From contig JAHNZQ020000181.1 in the NCBI GenBank assembly GCA_019155205.2, forward strand, positions 2,668,802 to 2,687,738: DNA of 18,937 nucleotides, in the 5' to 3' direction. The notes under the pieces are model-generated. The model saw only the letters and a list, made by a program, of their open reading frames with translations, ran no database searches and was not told the DNA's origin. Shown in pieces: positions 8,575 through 16,692 of the stretch (its first letter is position 1; the number at the start of each line of letters is the position of its first letter). This DNA is from Gracilaria vermiculophylla (lineage: Eukaryota > Rhodophyta > Florideophyceae > Gracilariales > Gracilariaceae). The position numbers and the translations under genes are program-made.

Positions 8575-9852
8575 TCACGACGATTTACTTTTCTGAAACC
8601 ACGCATCCCTCTTGCAGAATGAAGGGTCAAACTTCTTCCAGTTCCCTGGCTTGCATCGACAATCATTCACATCATCGTATAAAAATGATCTCCACAACTG
8701 GCACGGGAGAAAGTGATCACACACGTCTTGGAAGTTCTTCACCATTTTGCACAGGTTGTCTGGACTGGCCTTCTTTCGTTGCGCCGCAGTTTCTTGCCGA
8801 TCGACGCCTAAGAAATCAAACGTTTCTTTCATAGTGCGTTCCCTATTATACAAGTAGTCTTCGTATTTGACAATGCTCATATCTTCATTTCTTTCCAAGG
8901 TTCGGACGGCACTGGAGAGCAACTCATCACTGTTTGACATCGTGTTCATCAGGGAATGCAGGAATCGCATATCATCAATTCGGAAAGTACATCTTTGATC
9001 TGTTCCAGGCTCGCAAGGTTTCTCATTCGGCGAAAGACCTTCGATCACAGAGGAATCGTTCAAATATCGGTTGCGATACTCTCCAATAGCCTGCTTCACA
9101 ACATTCTCTCTATATTGCCAGATAATGCGGCAATCGTAATCGATAACGAACTGCTTCCAAAGCTCAGGTTTGTTGAGAATGTGGTAGGGTCTGATCTTGA
9201 ATCCGGGGATTTTGCCTTTTTCAATGCCTCGATCCATGAGTTCCTTGGCGTACTTCAACGCAAGATCTGTATCTCTTTGGTATTCATGGTGGTCCAGAGG
9301 TTCAAGCTTTTCCACCAAAAACTCAGAATGAGTCCGAAGTTCAGTGATAAATGCTGTGCTGCCAGAATGCCCCATGAACACCACCAGGAACGTTTTGGCT
9401 CTTGAACGGCGTACGCTTTTTGTGTGGTACTCAGCCTTGTCTTCGGCCGGGTCGAATACGTGTGTGTTTGATTCTGCCTCCGAAGATTCGTCTGGCGGTT
9501 TTGATTGCGGGTTGTTGTCATCCTTGGCTTCTTCTTCCTGATTCATTGCCGAAGAAAGTTCATCCTTGTTTTCTTCATCTTGTGGAGTGTCTGGCTCATC
9601 TCCTTCTGGTTCTTGTTTGACTTTTGCATCCCTTACAACGTCTTCAGGGACATTCTCCGATGTAGAGTCGATGTTTTCAACCACAGCGTTTTCCGGTATG
9701 GGAGCAGCTTCGGCAACGTTAGACATCTGGCGAGAGGGCTTGCGATCACCCCCCCATAGTGACCAATATTCGCTCTCGTAACTGACAGCGAATAACGCAA
9801 GTGCCATAGAGATGGAAAGAATAAAACCTAACAGACGCATACAAGCTTTCAT
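8575..9852 (-). CDS. Type II membrane-anchored sulfotransferase-family protein
   Basis: The product is 425 aa. Residues about 7-24 form an uncleaved signal anchor (LLGFILSISMALALFAV) after a short basic start, the layout of Golgi type II enzymes. An acidic, Glu/Asp/Pro-rich stem runs to about 150. The catalytic domain starts with FLVVFMGHSGSTAFITEL; GHSGSTA (161-167) fits the 5'-phosphosulfate-binding loop of PAPS-dependent sulfotransferases. IIWQYRENVVKQAIGEYR (243-260) sits where the 3'-phosphate motif belongs, with Arg248, but the Ser usual in that motif is not obvious. The last about 70 residues hold seven Cys (CKMV, VCDHFLPC, DCRCKPG, SFCKRD), likely disulfide-bonded in the lumen. Family members transfer sulfate from PAPS to carbohydrate; a role in cell-wall or mucilage polysaccharide sulfation is inference. 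Substrate is unknown. Confidence 0.75.
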   Translation of the reverse strand: MKACMRLLGFILSISMALALFAVSYESEYWSLWGGDRKPSRQMSNVAEAAPIPENAVVENIDSTSENVPEDVVRDAKVKQEPEGDEPDTPQDEENKDELSSAMNQEEEAKDDNNPQSKPPDESSEAESNTHVFDPAEDKAEYHTKSVRRSRAKTFLVVFMGHSGSTAFITELRTHSEFLVEKLEPLDHHEYQRDTDLALKYAKELMDRGIEKGKIPGFKIRPYHILNKPELWKQFVIDYDCRIIWQYRENVVKQAIGEYRNRYLNDSSVIEGLSPNEKPCEPGTDQRCTFRIDDMRFLHSLMNTMSNSDELLSSAVRTLERNEDMSIVKYEDYLYNRERTMKETFDFLGVDRQETAAQRKKASPDNLCKMVKNFQDVCDHFLPCQLWRSFLYDDVNDCRCKPGNWKKFDPSFCKRDAWFQKSKSS

Positions 9853-10632
9853 GTTCTTGCAACAAAGACCACAGTGAAAGTCACGAAGGGGTACGGAGTC
9901 TAGCGGTGTGCGTCAACGTCGCCCTGTTACTTTTATCTGTGCAACCTAACACAAGAGTTTCAGAGAATACTATTGCTCACATACGGGGGTGACACTTTTG
10001 AGTTATTCGGCAGACATTGGATCCCGGCAGCCACAAAAGCATTGTCATTATTACCGTCTACCAGATGGGCATGACTAAAGTACCCATACGACGCCAAATA
10101 TACAAGGGTGTGTAGGGTACATTCGTGTAGAATTGCTGCGACGATGAGGAGAGTACAAAACTGTTGTCTTTTGGTCTGATTGGAAACTTGGCTGCGGGCT
10201 TTTCCAATCCATCGAAATAGAGTGACTGTGGCCGGGGCCGTTTGTTCAATGCGCAATAAGCGACAGCTACTTTATCCCATTGTAGCCCTACACGCCAATA
10301 TGAGGGCACCGCTCAAGAGATACGGCGAATAATGGGCGGACACGTGCACAGGAGTGCATAAAGAGGCGCATGTGCACTAGTTGATCTCGGCCCATGTCAT
10401 GCAGGTTGCCCTGTCAAGTCCGCAGTCTGAGTTCCTAAAGTACCAATGAAGCTCCGATCTCTGTCGTTGATCTGATGGAATCTATCCATCTATCCTCTTT
10501 TGATACGACATCGAAAGTATCGACGGTTTTCGAACGCCCCATGTGGTTTCAGGAGAAGCGCTCTTTGCGCACGATGCAGCGGAGCGTTTGCTGGAGTATA
10601 TGTGTGCCCTGAAAGCAAGCAATCGACGTGAT
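9853..10632. other. Intergenic region between divergent sulfotransferase and lyase-like genes
   Basis: About 780 bp lie between the minus-strand sulfotransferase start and the plus-strand lyase-like pseudogene, so it likely holds two divergent promoters. Near 10340-10378 GTGCAC occurs twice (10344, 10371) around a CACGTG at 10342; this may be a transcription-factor site but proves nothing. The open frame of the lyase-like gene extends upstream to about 10504 without a clear ATG before 10597. The minus-strand frame at 9960-10256 has no recognisable domain. Confidence 0.45.
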
Positions 10633-11892
10633 ATGGCAAGCGCAAAGATAAGTGCACGACAAGCGGAAGCAATCGTGGACGAAGCGTGCGACAGGGCATA
10701 CCGCCGTTTCCGGCGCATCGACAAACACACACTACACACTGCAACGCATACTGAACGCGATGCAGCAACACGGGTTGAGCCAGTCGCACTTCACAAGCGG
10801 TGATGGGTACGGGCATGCGGACTATGGCGTGCAAGTTTTGGATGACATCTACGCCAGCGTATTTGGGGCGGAGAGCGGATTAGCGCGGATTCAGTTTGTG
10901 TCGGGGACTCATGCCATTGGGGCGGCTCAGTTTGGGGTTTTGCGCCCGGGTGACGAGATGCTGAGCGTGACGGGCAAAGTGTGTGACACGCTGGAAGAAG
11001 TGGTGGGCCTCCGCGGGAGTGGGATCGGCAGTCTGAAAGAGTTTTGCATCTCGTACAATGAATTGGAGCTCAAGGACGGGGCGGTGGATTTTGACGGCAT
11101 CGCGGCCAAGGTGAACGAGCGAACCAAGGTGGTGTTCATACAAAAATCGTTTGGGTACAGGTGGAGGAAGGCGGTGTGCAATGCGGACGTGGGACGCATC
11201 GTGCGGTTGGTCAAAAGCGTGAAGAGCGACGTGGTGGTGGTGGTGGACAACTGTTTCACCGAGCTGTGCGAGGAGAGCGAACCGGCGGACAGCAGAATCG
11301 GGGCGGATCTGGCGGCCGGGTCGTTGATCAAGGGCATCGGGGGGGCATCTCACCCATCGGCGGCTACGTGGTGGGGCGAAGGGCACTGGTGGAAAAGGCG
11401 CGCAGCCGGCTGTTCGCGCCAGGGGTGCATGGCGGCGCGTCGCTGGGGCTGACCAGGACGCTGGCGCAGGGGCTGTTCATGGCGCCGGGAAACATCGCAG
11501 AGTCGCTGAAGTCGAGCGCGCTGATCGGCGAAACGATGCGGCAGCTGGGGTACGAGACACTGCCGGCGGCGGAGCACGACGGATCCGTGCGAGCGGTGAA
11601 GCTGGGGAGCAGAGCGCGCGTGCAGGCTTTCTGCCAGGCGGTACAGAGCAGCGGGGCGGTGGGCTGCTGGATGCGCGCGGAGCCCGCGGCGTCGGGCGGC
11701 TACGGCGACGCGGTGACGTTTGCGCAGAGCTCGTTCGTCGACGGCGCCACGTCCGGGCTGAGCGCCGGCGCGCCCATGCGCGAGCCGTGGGCGGTGTTCG
11801 CGTAGGGCGCCTTGGGCTGGCAGCACTGGGCGCTGGCGCTGGTGCGTGTCGTACCGGCCATCGGCTACGCCCCTCACGTCCCAGCGTTGTGA
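10633..11892 (+). pseudogene. Methionine gamma-lyase-like / aluminium-resistance (YnbB) family PLP enzyme, interrupted
   Basis: The intact protein would be roughly 415-420 aa, the family length. Family blocks appear in order: HFTSGDGYG, VSGTHAIGAAQFGVLRPGDE, TGKVCDTLEEVVG, VVVVDNCF, AGSLIKGIGGG (holding the PLP lysine), GGYVVGRRALVEKA and REPWAVFA. The reading frame is broken three times. A frame change is needed near 10735-10752, in an AC-rich stretch. The G-run at 11339-11345 has seven G where eight restore the GGG-I-S-P-I-GG block. TAG at 11803-11805 stands where family members have Gln of 'QGG', and the frame after it (GALGWQHWALALV) still looks like the family C-terminus up to a TGA at 11890. 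Conserved residues are also altered: the usual Pro-Tyr of 'GKPYDTLEE' is Val-Cys (10979-10984), and the 'RSRGY' motif is KSFGY. The family removes thiol groups from Cys/Met-type substrates. I judge it a pseudogene; homopolymer errors could explain one lesion but not all. Confidence 0.8.
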
Positions 11893-12441
11893 CGCGCAGG
11901 TCGCAGACGCGTTCCCACATGCGCTCGCAAACGGCGACGTGCGTATTTGACGGAGCAGATGGCGCCACAACAGATGGTGACGCCCTTTTCGCATAACACA
12001 TCAGCCGCGACGCGCCCGCAAAGGGTCGGTGGATTCTGCTAGACATCGGAGGGGCACATTCCGCGAGCACTTGAAGCGAGTTACCACAAAGACAAAGTCA
12101 TGACGTGTACACCGTGGTACGCGGGAAAGAAGTCTGCGTCGGCTCGAACTTTATACCAAAGCCGTATGGAGACTAAGGCTGATGCGCGACGTTCGGTCGC
12201 GAAGGTTCGGGCCTTTATTGACAAGCAGAAAGAGTGCAGCAACACTGACCAGCCCCTCGAGCGCCGCACTCTGGTGCCGATGGAGAGGCAGCATCTGCCC
12301 CTCTGGCTTTCTCTTCACAATTACCATTTCAACCGTCCGAAAACATTTGGTGCCGTCCAATTGCCGTTCCGGCGGGTGACAAACAACAACGCCGCACACA
12401 CGACCTCAACCTTAACCTCAAACGCGCTCACCCGAGCAGCA
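11893..12441. other. Region between the lyase pseudogene and the NAP gene
   Basis: About 550 bp. From 12100 the frame of the downstream NAP/SET gene is open and begins with an ATG, which would add 114 residues, but that stretch shows no family similarity and has open frames in other phases too. I treat it as promoter and 5' untranslated sequence. No RNA gene or repeat is seen. Confidence 0.45.
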
Positions 12442-13065
12442 ATGTCTCGCTCGCCGTCACCGCGCTCGGATCTGGATGCCGATACCGCAGCGTCTACTGT
12501 CGAGACGCAGCTGCTGTTGCTCAATGAGTCCATCTCCACCACCATTCAACACAATCTCAAGTTCGCACTCACGTCATCGGCGCCAGCTACTCAGTCGCTC
12601 TCGCCGCTGTACGAGAGGCGCCGCCAGCTCGCAGCGGATGTGGCTCACTTCTGGCTCACGGTGCTGCTAAGCCACCCCGCGTTCACGCTGCTCATCACTG
12701 ATGACGACAGCCGCATTCTGCGCAGCCTGGTACACGTCAACGTCAACGAGTACAGTCGTGCCCAGTTCGATATCGAGTTTCACTTTGGGCGCAACGCCTA
12801 CTTTACAGATACCTGCTTGACCAAGCGATACACTTACTCGGAGCGCAGCGGACGCGTGATCAGCAACGACGCCCCGAAGTGGCTCGTTGCGAACCCGCCC
12901 GTGTGTGGCTTTTGTGCTTGGTTGGTGAACGATACAACGGATAGTTCGGACCTGGGAGAGCTGTTCAAACAGCATGTGTACCCCAGCGCCATCGACCTAT
13001 ACTTTGGAAACTTCAGTCTGTCCGATTCCGACGACGATCTGGTGGCGCTCAATACCATCCGTTAG
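12442..13065 (+). CDS. NAP/SET-family histone chaperone
   Basis: The product is 207 aa from the ATG at 12442 (AGCAATGTCTCG context). An N-terminal dimerisation helix (about 20-62) ends in LYERRRQLAADVAHFW, close to the 'LYEKRSELIAKIPNFW' block of SET/TAF-I. The earmuff domain follows: VNVNEYSRAQFDIEFHFGRN (about 100-118), AYFTDTCLTKRYTY (119-132), then FCAWLVNDTTDSSDLGELFK (157-176) and the YPSAIDLYF end. The family binds H2A-H2B (and H3-H4) dimers and deposits or exchanges them on chromatin in the nucleus. Most members end in a long Asp/Glu tail; here only SDSDDD (194-199) remains before the stop. An in-frame upstream ATG at 12100 exists but adds unsupported sequence. The stop lies 8 bp from the stop of the YL1-like gene on the other strand. 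Confidence 0.85.
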   Translation: MSRSPSPRSDLDADTAASTVETQLLLLNESISTTIQHNLKFALTSSAPATQSLSPLYERRRQLAADVAHFWLTVLLSHPAFTLLITDDDSRILRSLVHVNVNEYSRAQFDIEFHFGRNAYFTDTCLTKRYTYSERSGRVISNDAPKWLVANPPVCGFCAWLVNDTTDSSDLGELFKQHVYPSAIDLYFGNFSLSDSDDDLVALNTIR

Positions 13066-13073
13066 TGCCGCCG

Positions 13074-13823
13074 TCAATCTTGCTCGCTCTCATCTTCATC
13101 TGAATGCCCAAACATAAGCTGGCGAATTTGTTCCGTTGAAACGCCCTCGGTGAAACTAATGGTGCTCGCACCATGTTTCCACCTGGTGCTCATGCGCTCT
13201 CCCACATGCTTGTTTTTGTTGATCACGACGCGTTTCTTCTCCTCCTCCAACCGCAGCAGGTCCTTGAGGCTGTTGCGATTCAACACCTCGGTGAGCTTGG
13301 CTGTCTCCAGCCTCTGCTGTTGCGTGGGTACTTGATGGTGCTCCACGCGTCTCTCGCGCGGTTTCTTGCTCTCTTTGATGGCGCGGCGCTCCGCGGCGCG
13401 CGCCGACGCCACCCTGGTGCTCTTCCTCAGCGAGGAGCGGTGCAGCCCTGCGCGGGGGTGCGTGGCGCCCGAGACGCGCGGCGCCTTCCTCTCGACGCGC
13501 TCGGGGCGCAGGTCGGGGTGCACGGCGGCGGTGCCCTTCTTCTTGTGCACCAGAGCGCGTTGGGCGCGCTCTGCGCGCCGCAGCTCTCGCTCTGCGTGCT
13601 GCGCCTGCTGCTCGGCGTCCACGCGCTCCTCTTCGCGGTCGAAATCACTGTCCACGTCATCTTCGGAGTCGGACAGCTGGGCGACGTCCACCGAGGCGTC
13701 GGAGCCGTCGTACAGCTGCTCGCCTTCTTCCTCGAACAGGGCGCGCGCGCGGCGCTCCAACTCGGCGACGGACTTGTGCTTGCGGCGGCTTCGGCGCGGC
13801 GCCGTCGTCCCGGGGTCCTCCAT
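13074..13823 (-). CDS. VPS72: YL1/Swc2 (VPS72)-like SWR1-complex subunit lacking the YL1_C domain
   Basis: The product is 249 aa. Residues about 10-75 carry the acidic H2A.Z-binding region with EDDVDSDFDREEER, matching the 'EVDSDFD' signature of YL1 proteins. Residues about 125-140 hold SSLRKSTR, another YL1 signature. The following stretch KLTEVLNRNSLKDLLRLEEEKKR aligns with 'AKITEELNLRSLETYERLEADKKK' of animal YL1. ASTISFTEG resembles the 'TFITFSDD' strand that precedes the C-terminal YL1_C domain, but the protein stops about 25 residues later with an acidic tail (HSDEDESEQD), so YL1_C (about 30 residues around 'YRDPVT..PYA') is absent. YL1/Swc2 recognises H2A.Z-H2B and helps SWR1-type remodellers install it. 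Normal length in animals is about 360 aa. It is tail to tail with the NAP/SET gene. Confidence 0.82.
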   Translation of the reverse strand: MEDPGTTAPRRSRRKHKSVAELERRARALFEEEGEQLYDGSDASVDVAQLSDSEDDVDSDFDREEERVDAEQQAQHAERELRRAERAQRALVHKKKGTAAVHPDLRPERVERKAPRVSGATHPRAGLHRSSLRKSTRVASARAAERRAIKESKKPRERRVEHHQVPTQQQRLETAKLTEVLNRNSLKDLLRLEEEKKRVVINKNKHVGERMSTRWKHGASTISFTEGVSTEQIRQLMFGHSDEDESEQD

Positions 13824-14807
13824 CGGCGGGTGCGGTTCAAAGGGGCGGGCGCTGTGAGATGCTCGCCGGGTTGGTGGACAGACAATAAGGCGTCAGCGAG
13901 CGGCTCCAGCGGCGTGTACAGCGTTTACACGACCACGCTGTTTGCGCCCCATGCGCCGTGAAACGCATCAACACCGAAGCAGAGCGCGAAGGCGAAGCAG
14001 TCAGCCATCTCCCATCCGTTTTGTGGAACTCTGTCGTGAGTTTCGGGGTTTCAGGGCTTCATCTTAAAACGCTGGTTCTTTCTTTACACACTCCGAGGAG
14101 TTTGATCGGATGGCCACCAAATAAACCTGTTGCAAACGGACATGCAGGTTGTATAACACTCCTTGTTCTACTATCGATTCATTAACCAGTGATGGGGAGT
14201 TCCTTCCATGTCACCCTCCCGAACTGCGCATGACTATCTCCTCATCACCTCATTGCTGCCCTGCTGCTTTCCGTGGCCCTCTCCATCCTCGCAACAACCT
14301 TCCTCCTGGTGTCGCAAGAAATGTGTTTTTCAATGCACACTCTTCTTAGACCACCGGTGCGATCAGTCGGCGACAGCCCACGAAGAACCACAGCCTTCTG
14401 AAAAAAAGTTTCACACTTCACACTGCGTGCAGAGTTTCGTACCCACTATTACTTGTCTCTCCTTGCTCAAGCTGCCCCCCAATGCTTTCGGCATTCACCG
14501 TGTCGAATTTTGGTCCCATGCAGAGGAGTCCCGCCCGCAGTGGCACAATTGTGACTCCGCCTGCTCTCAAAGCTCAAACCACAGCGCAGACAGCATTTTT
14601 TGCACGGCGCGAGCGTGTTTCACCCATTTGAGCTTGACCCCAACAGAAAGCATTCGCATCTGTGCCCTTCACCAAGGGCACACCACCCATCTGGGAAACA
14701 GTCTTCTCGTCGTGCTGCTGATCCGTCGAATCTTCACACCGCTGTGGCCGCCACTTTTCTGCGCTACCATTCGGCTCACACCTTAAACGAAGCTCTAGGT
14801 CTCCAAG
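13824..14807. other. Intergenic region upstream of the YL1-like gene
   Basis: About 980 bp. Open frames on the plus strand at 13958-14185, 14149-14349 and 14208-14786 overlap in different phases and translate to Ser/Thr/Pro/His/Cys-rich sequence without recognisable domains; the longest (192 aa) has no supporting feature beyond length. Contains the presumed YL1-like promoter on the minus strand. No tRNA or repeat was identified. Confidence 0.45.
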
Positions 14808-15474
14808 CTACGCTTCCTGCTTCACAACCTCAGCTTCCAGAGCATTGCATTGGCCACAGAACGCGCGCTTCTCTGCGCTTTTCAGTTCCACATCCTTCTC
14901 CATTATTTCAAACATGCGCTCCATGAGGGCAAGTGCGGCGCAGAGGTGCTCATTTCTGCTTTCGACTTGTGCGTTCTTCGTGCGTTCATCTTCTATCAGC
15001 CACCGAAGCCCATGGAACTCACGCGTTAGGCGATCGATCGTAAGCAGTTGATTTCCACGCACGGCTTGACTGTAATGAGCGGTGCTGTTCTGCTTCCAAT
15101 GCCCTCAGTTTGTTCAGCTCGTACATGTGGCCGAGAACAACGTCCTTTTGGTGGCAGACAATGTTCCTCTGGAGCTGCTCTTCCTGTTTCAACGCTCTTA
15201 ATCTGCGCCGGTAGTATAGAAGAGCGACGTCAAATACACTCGTCTTGATTGTGTTATAATCTTGCAGCGATTCGTGAGATATGTTGAACAAACGGCGTAG
15301 AGAGCCGTGGCGAGACTGGAGGCAGTGAGCAAACTTCCGACCAGAAGGAAGCCTCTAATATCGGTATGCAAGGCGACTCCATCGGCTTGTAATTCCTCTC
15401 GGGCCAAAGCACTCTGGTGAGCCAAGAGCACAAGATACAGTTTCACCCAATAAAGACGTTATGATAAACACCAT
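14808..15474 (-). pseudogene. Interrupted membrane plus coiled-coil protein (frame-broken or with unrecognised introns)
   Basis: Reading the minus strand from the ATG at 15474, protein-like segments follow one another in alternating frames: MVFIITSLLG (15474 to about 15445); KLYLVLLAHQS through GFLLVGSLLTASSLATA (about 15443-15300); LRRLFNISHESLQDY through a charged helix ending LRALEAEQHRSLQS (about 15299-15065); then RGNQLLTIDRLTREF to EAEVVKQEA and stop (15062-14808). Joined, they would make a protein of about 215-220 residues with one or two hydrophobic segments and a long coiled coil. The layout recalls BAP31-type ER proteins (hydrophobic segment, RRL, then coiled coil), but similarity is weak and I do not name it. 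The changes near 15445, 15298 (CTCT) and 15062 could be small indels in a pseudogene, sequencing errors, or short introns; no clear GT..AG pair was identified. Confidence 0.4.
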
Positions 15475-16692
15475 TTGGGCGCAATCCCGAGCGCCCACAG
15501 TGCAAATTCGCTGATGCCGTGTCGCTCCGTTTTCAGGCAGGACTTTGCATTGCTCAGCGGCGTATGACACCAAAGGATGGCATGCACCATTGTACGAAGG
15601 TACAAATGTATTTTGCGATTTTGCAATGTGGCTCAGTAGCGATTATGGTGGCAGCCGGGGAGGCGACCACTCCAACAGCCGAAAAGCGTGGACTTTGTGC
15701 TTTAGTCCGGCAAGGGTGTTCGTTCTCGTTGCACGCTCATTTCATGATGAATTATCGACAAAGACGATGTACTCTGATGTTGATTTTTTCTTTGATAACG
15801 AAGAAAGGAACTGCGTCTATTCCCTCAATGGCCGTGGGAGAACGCTCGTGTGGCGGTCCCTAAAAGTATTGACAGGAGTGTGTCGAAAGCATGAGATTCG
15901 GGAACGATCCCAGGACGTTAAAGAGAAGCCCTCGTTTCCTGCTTGGTTGATGAGTGGATTGCAACGGGAAGCACACAAACATCTGATATGGAATTCTTTC
16001 AGCGACAAAAAAAAAACGAATGTGTAAAGTTGTTAAAAACCTTGAGCCGGATGGTGAACACGATAAGGTACTTTGTGCGGCACTTTCAGACGAATGCACG
16101 AATATTTGGCGGAGAGCTTGTTCACCCTATGAAGCTTGATGCACTTGTTTCTCGGTGATTGCGGGGGAGCAAAGGCAACAATTACAGTACAGTCAGTACA
16201 CAAATATAGTTCTGCAGGGCCTGTGCAAAATGCACTCGACACCTTGAGGCTGACGTGGTCCTAGAAGACATGCGTGCCACGAAAACTACGACCGAACATA
16301 CACAAGCAAAGCGCCAACGATGCCAACGGCGGTGAAGGCGTTGTTCCGCTGCATGTCCCCAGCAGAGGGCCTTTTCCCAGTCGCAGTGGCATATCCGGAT
16401 TTCTTACTTAGCGCAGCCCTCCAGAATGAAAACCTTTCCCGAACGGAACAAGCTCACATTTCAAACGCGAACACCTGCGGACTTCATTCGTGCGATTGGT
16501 TTCAGGCGCCAAACAACAACAAAGGACATAGTCGTGAATCAATTTAAATCGTACTGTAGAGCCTTGTGTATTGATTACCCATCTTCAGCCAACTCTTGAG
16601 CCAGTGCGCGTGTGTGAGCTCGTGTCGGTCTGGTGGCCACTTGTGTTCCCGTTTCGCTGCATTCACTCTTGGCAGTCTCTCTTGACCCCGCC
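15475..16692. other. Intergenic region with no recognised gene
   Basis: About 1.2 kb upstream of both flanking genes. The longest frame (15545-16027, plus, 160 aa) is open but shows no domain, no hydrophobic segment of note and no composition bias that would support coding. An A9 run lies near 16009-16017. I see no RNA gene or mobile element. Confidence 0.45.

Noticed and set aside
9960..10256. Minus-strand 98-codon frame between the divergent genes
   Set aside because: No domain or coding support; it overlaps another frame of similar length.
12100..12441. 114-residue N-terminal extension of the NAP/SET protein
   Set aside because: The frame is open but the sequence has no family similarity, and the ATG at 12442 gives the typical start before the dimerisation helix.
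14208..14786. 192-codon plus-strand frame in the gap upstream of the YL1-like gene
   Set aside because: Irregular composition rich in His, Ser, Cys and Pro, no domain, overlapping frames in other phases.
15545..16027. 160-codon plus-strand frame
   Set aside because: No recognisable domain, and length alone is weak support in this composition.
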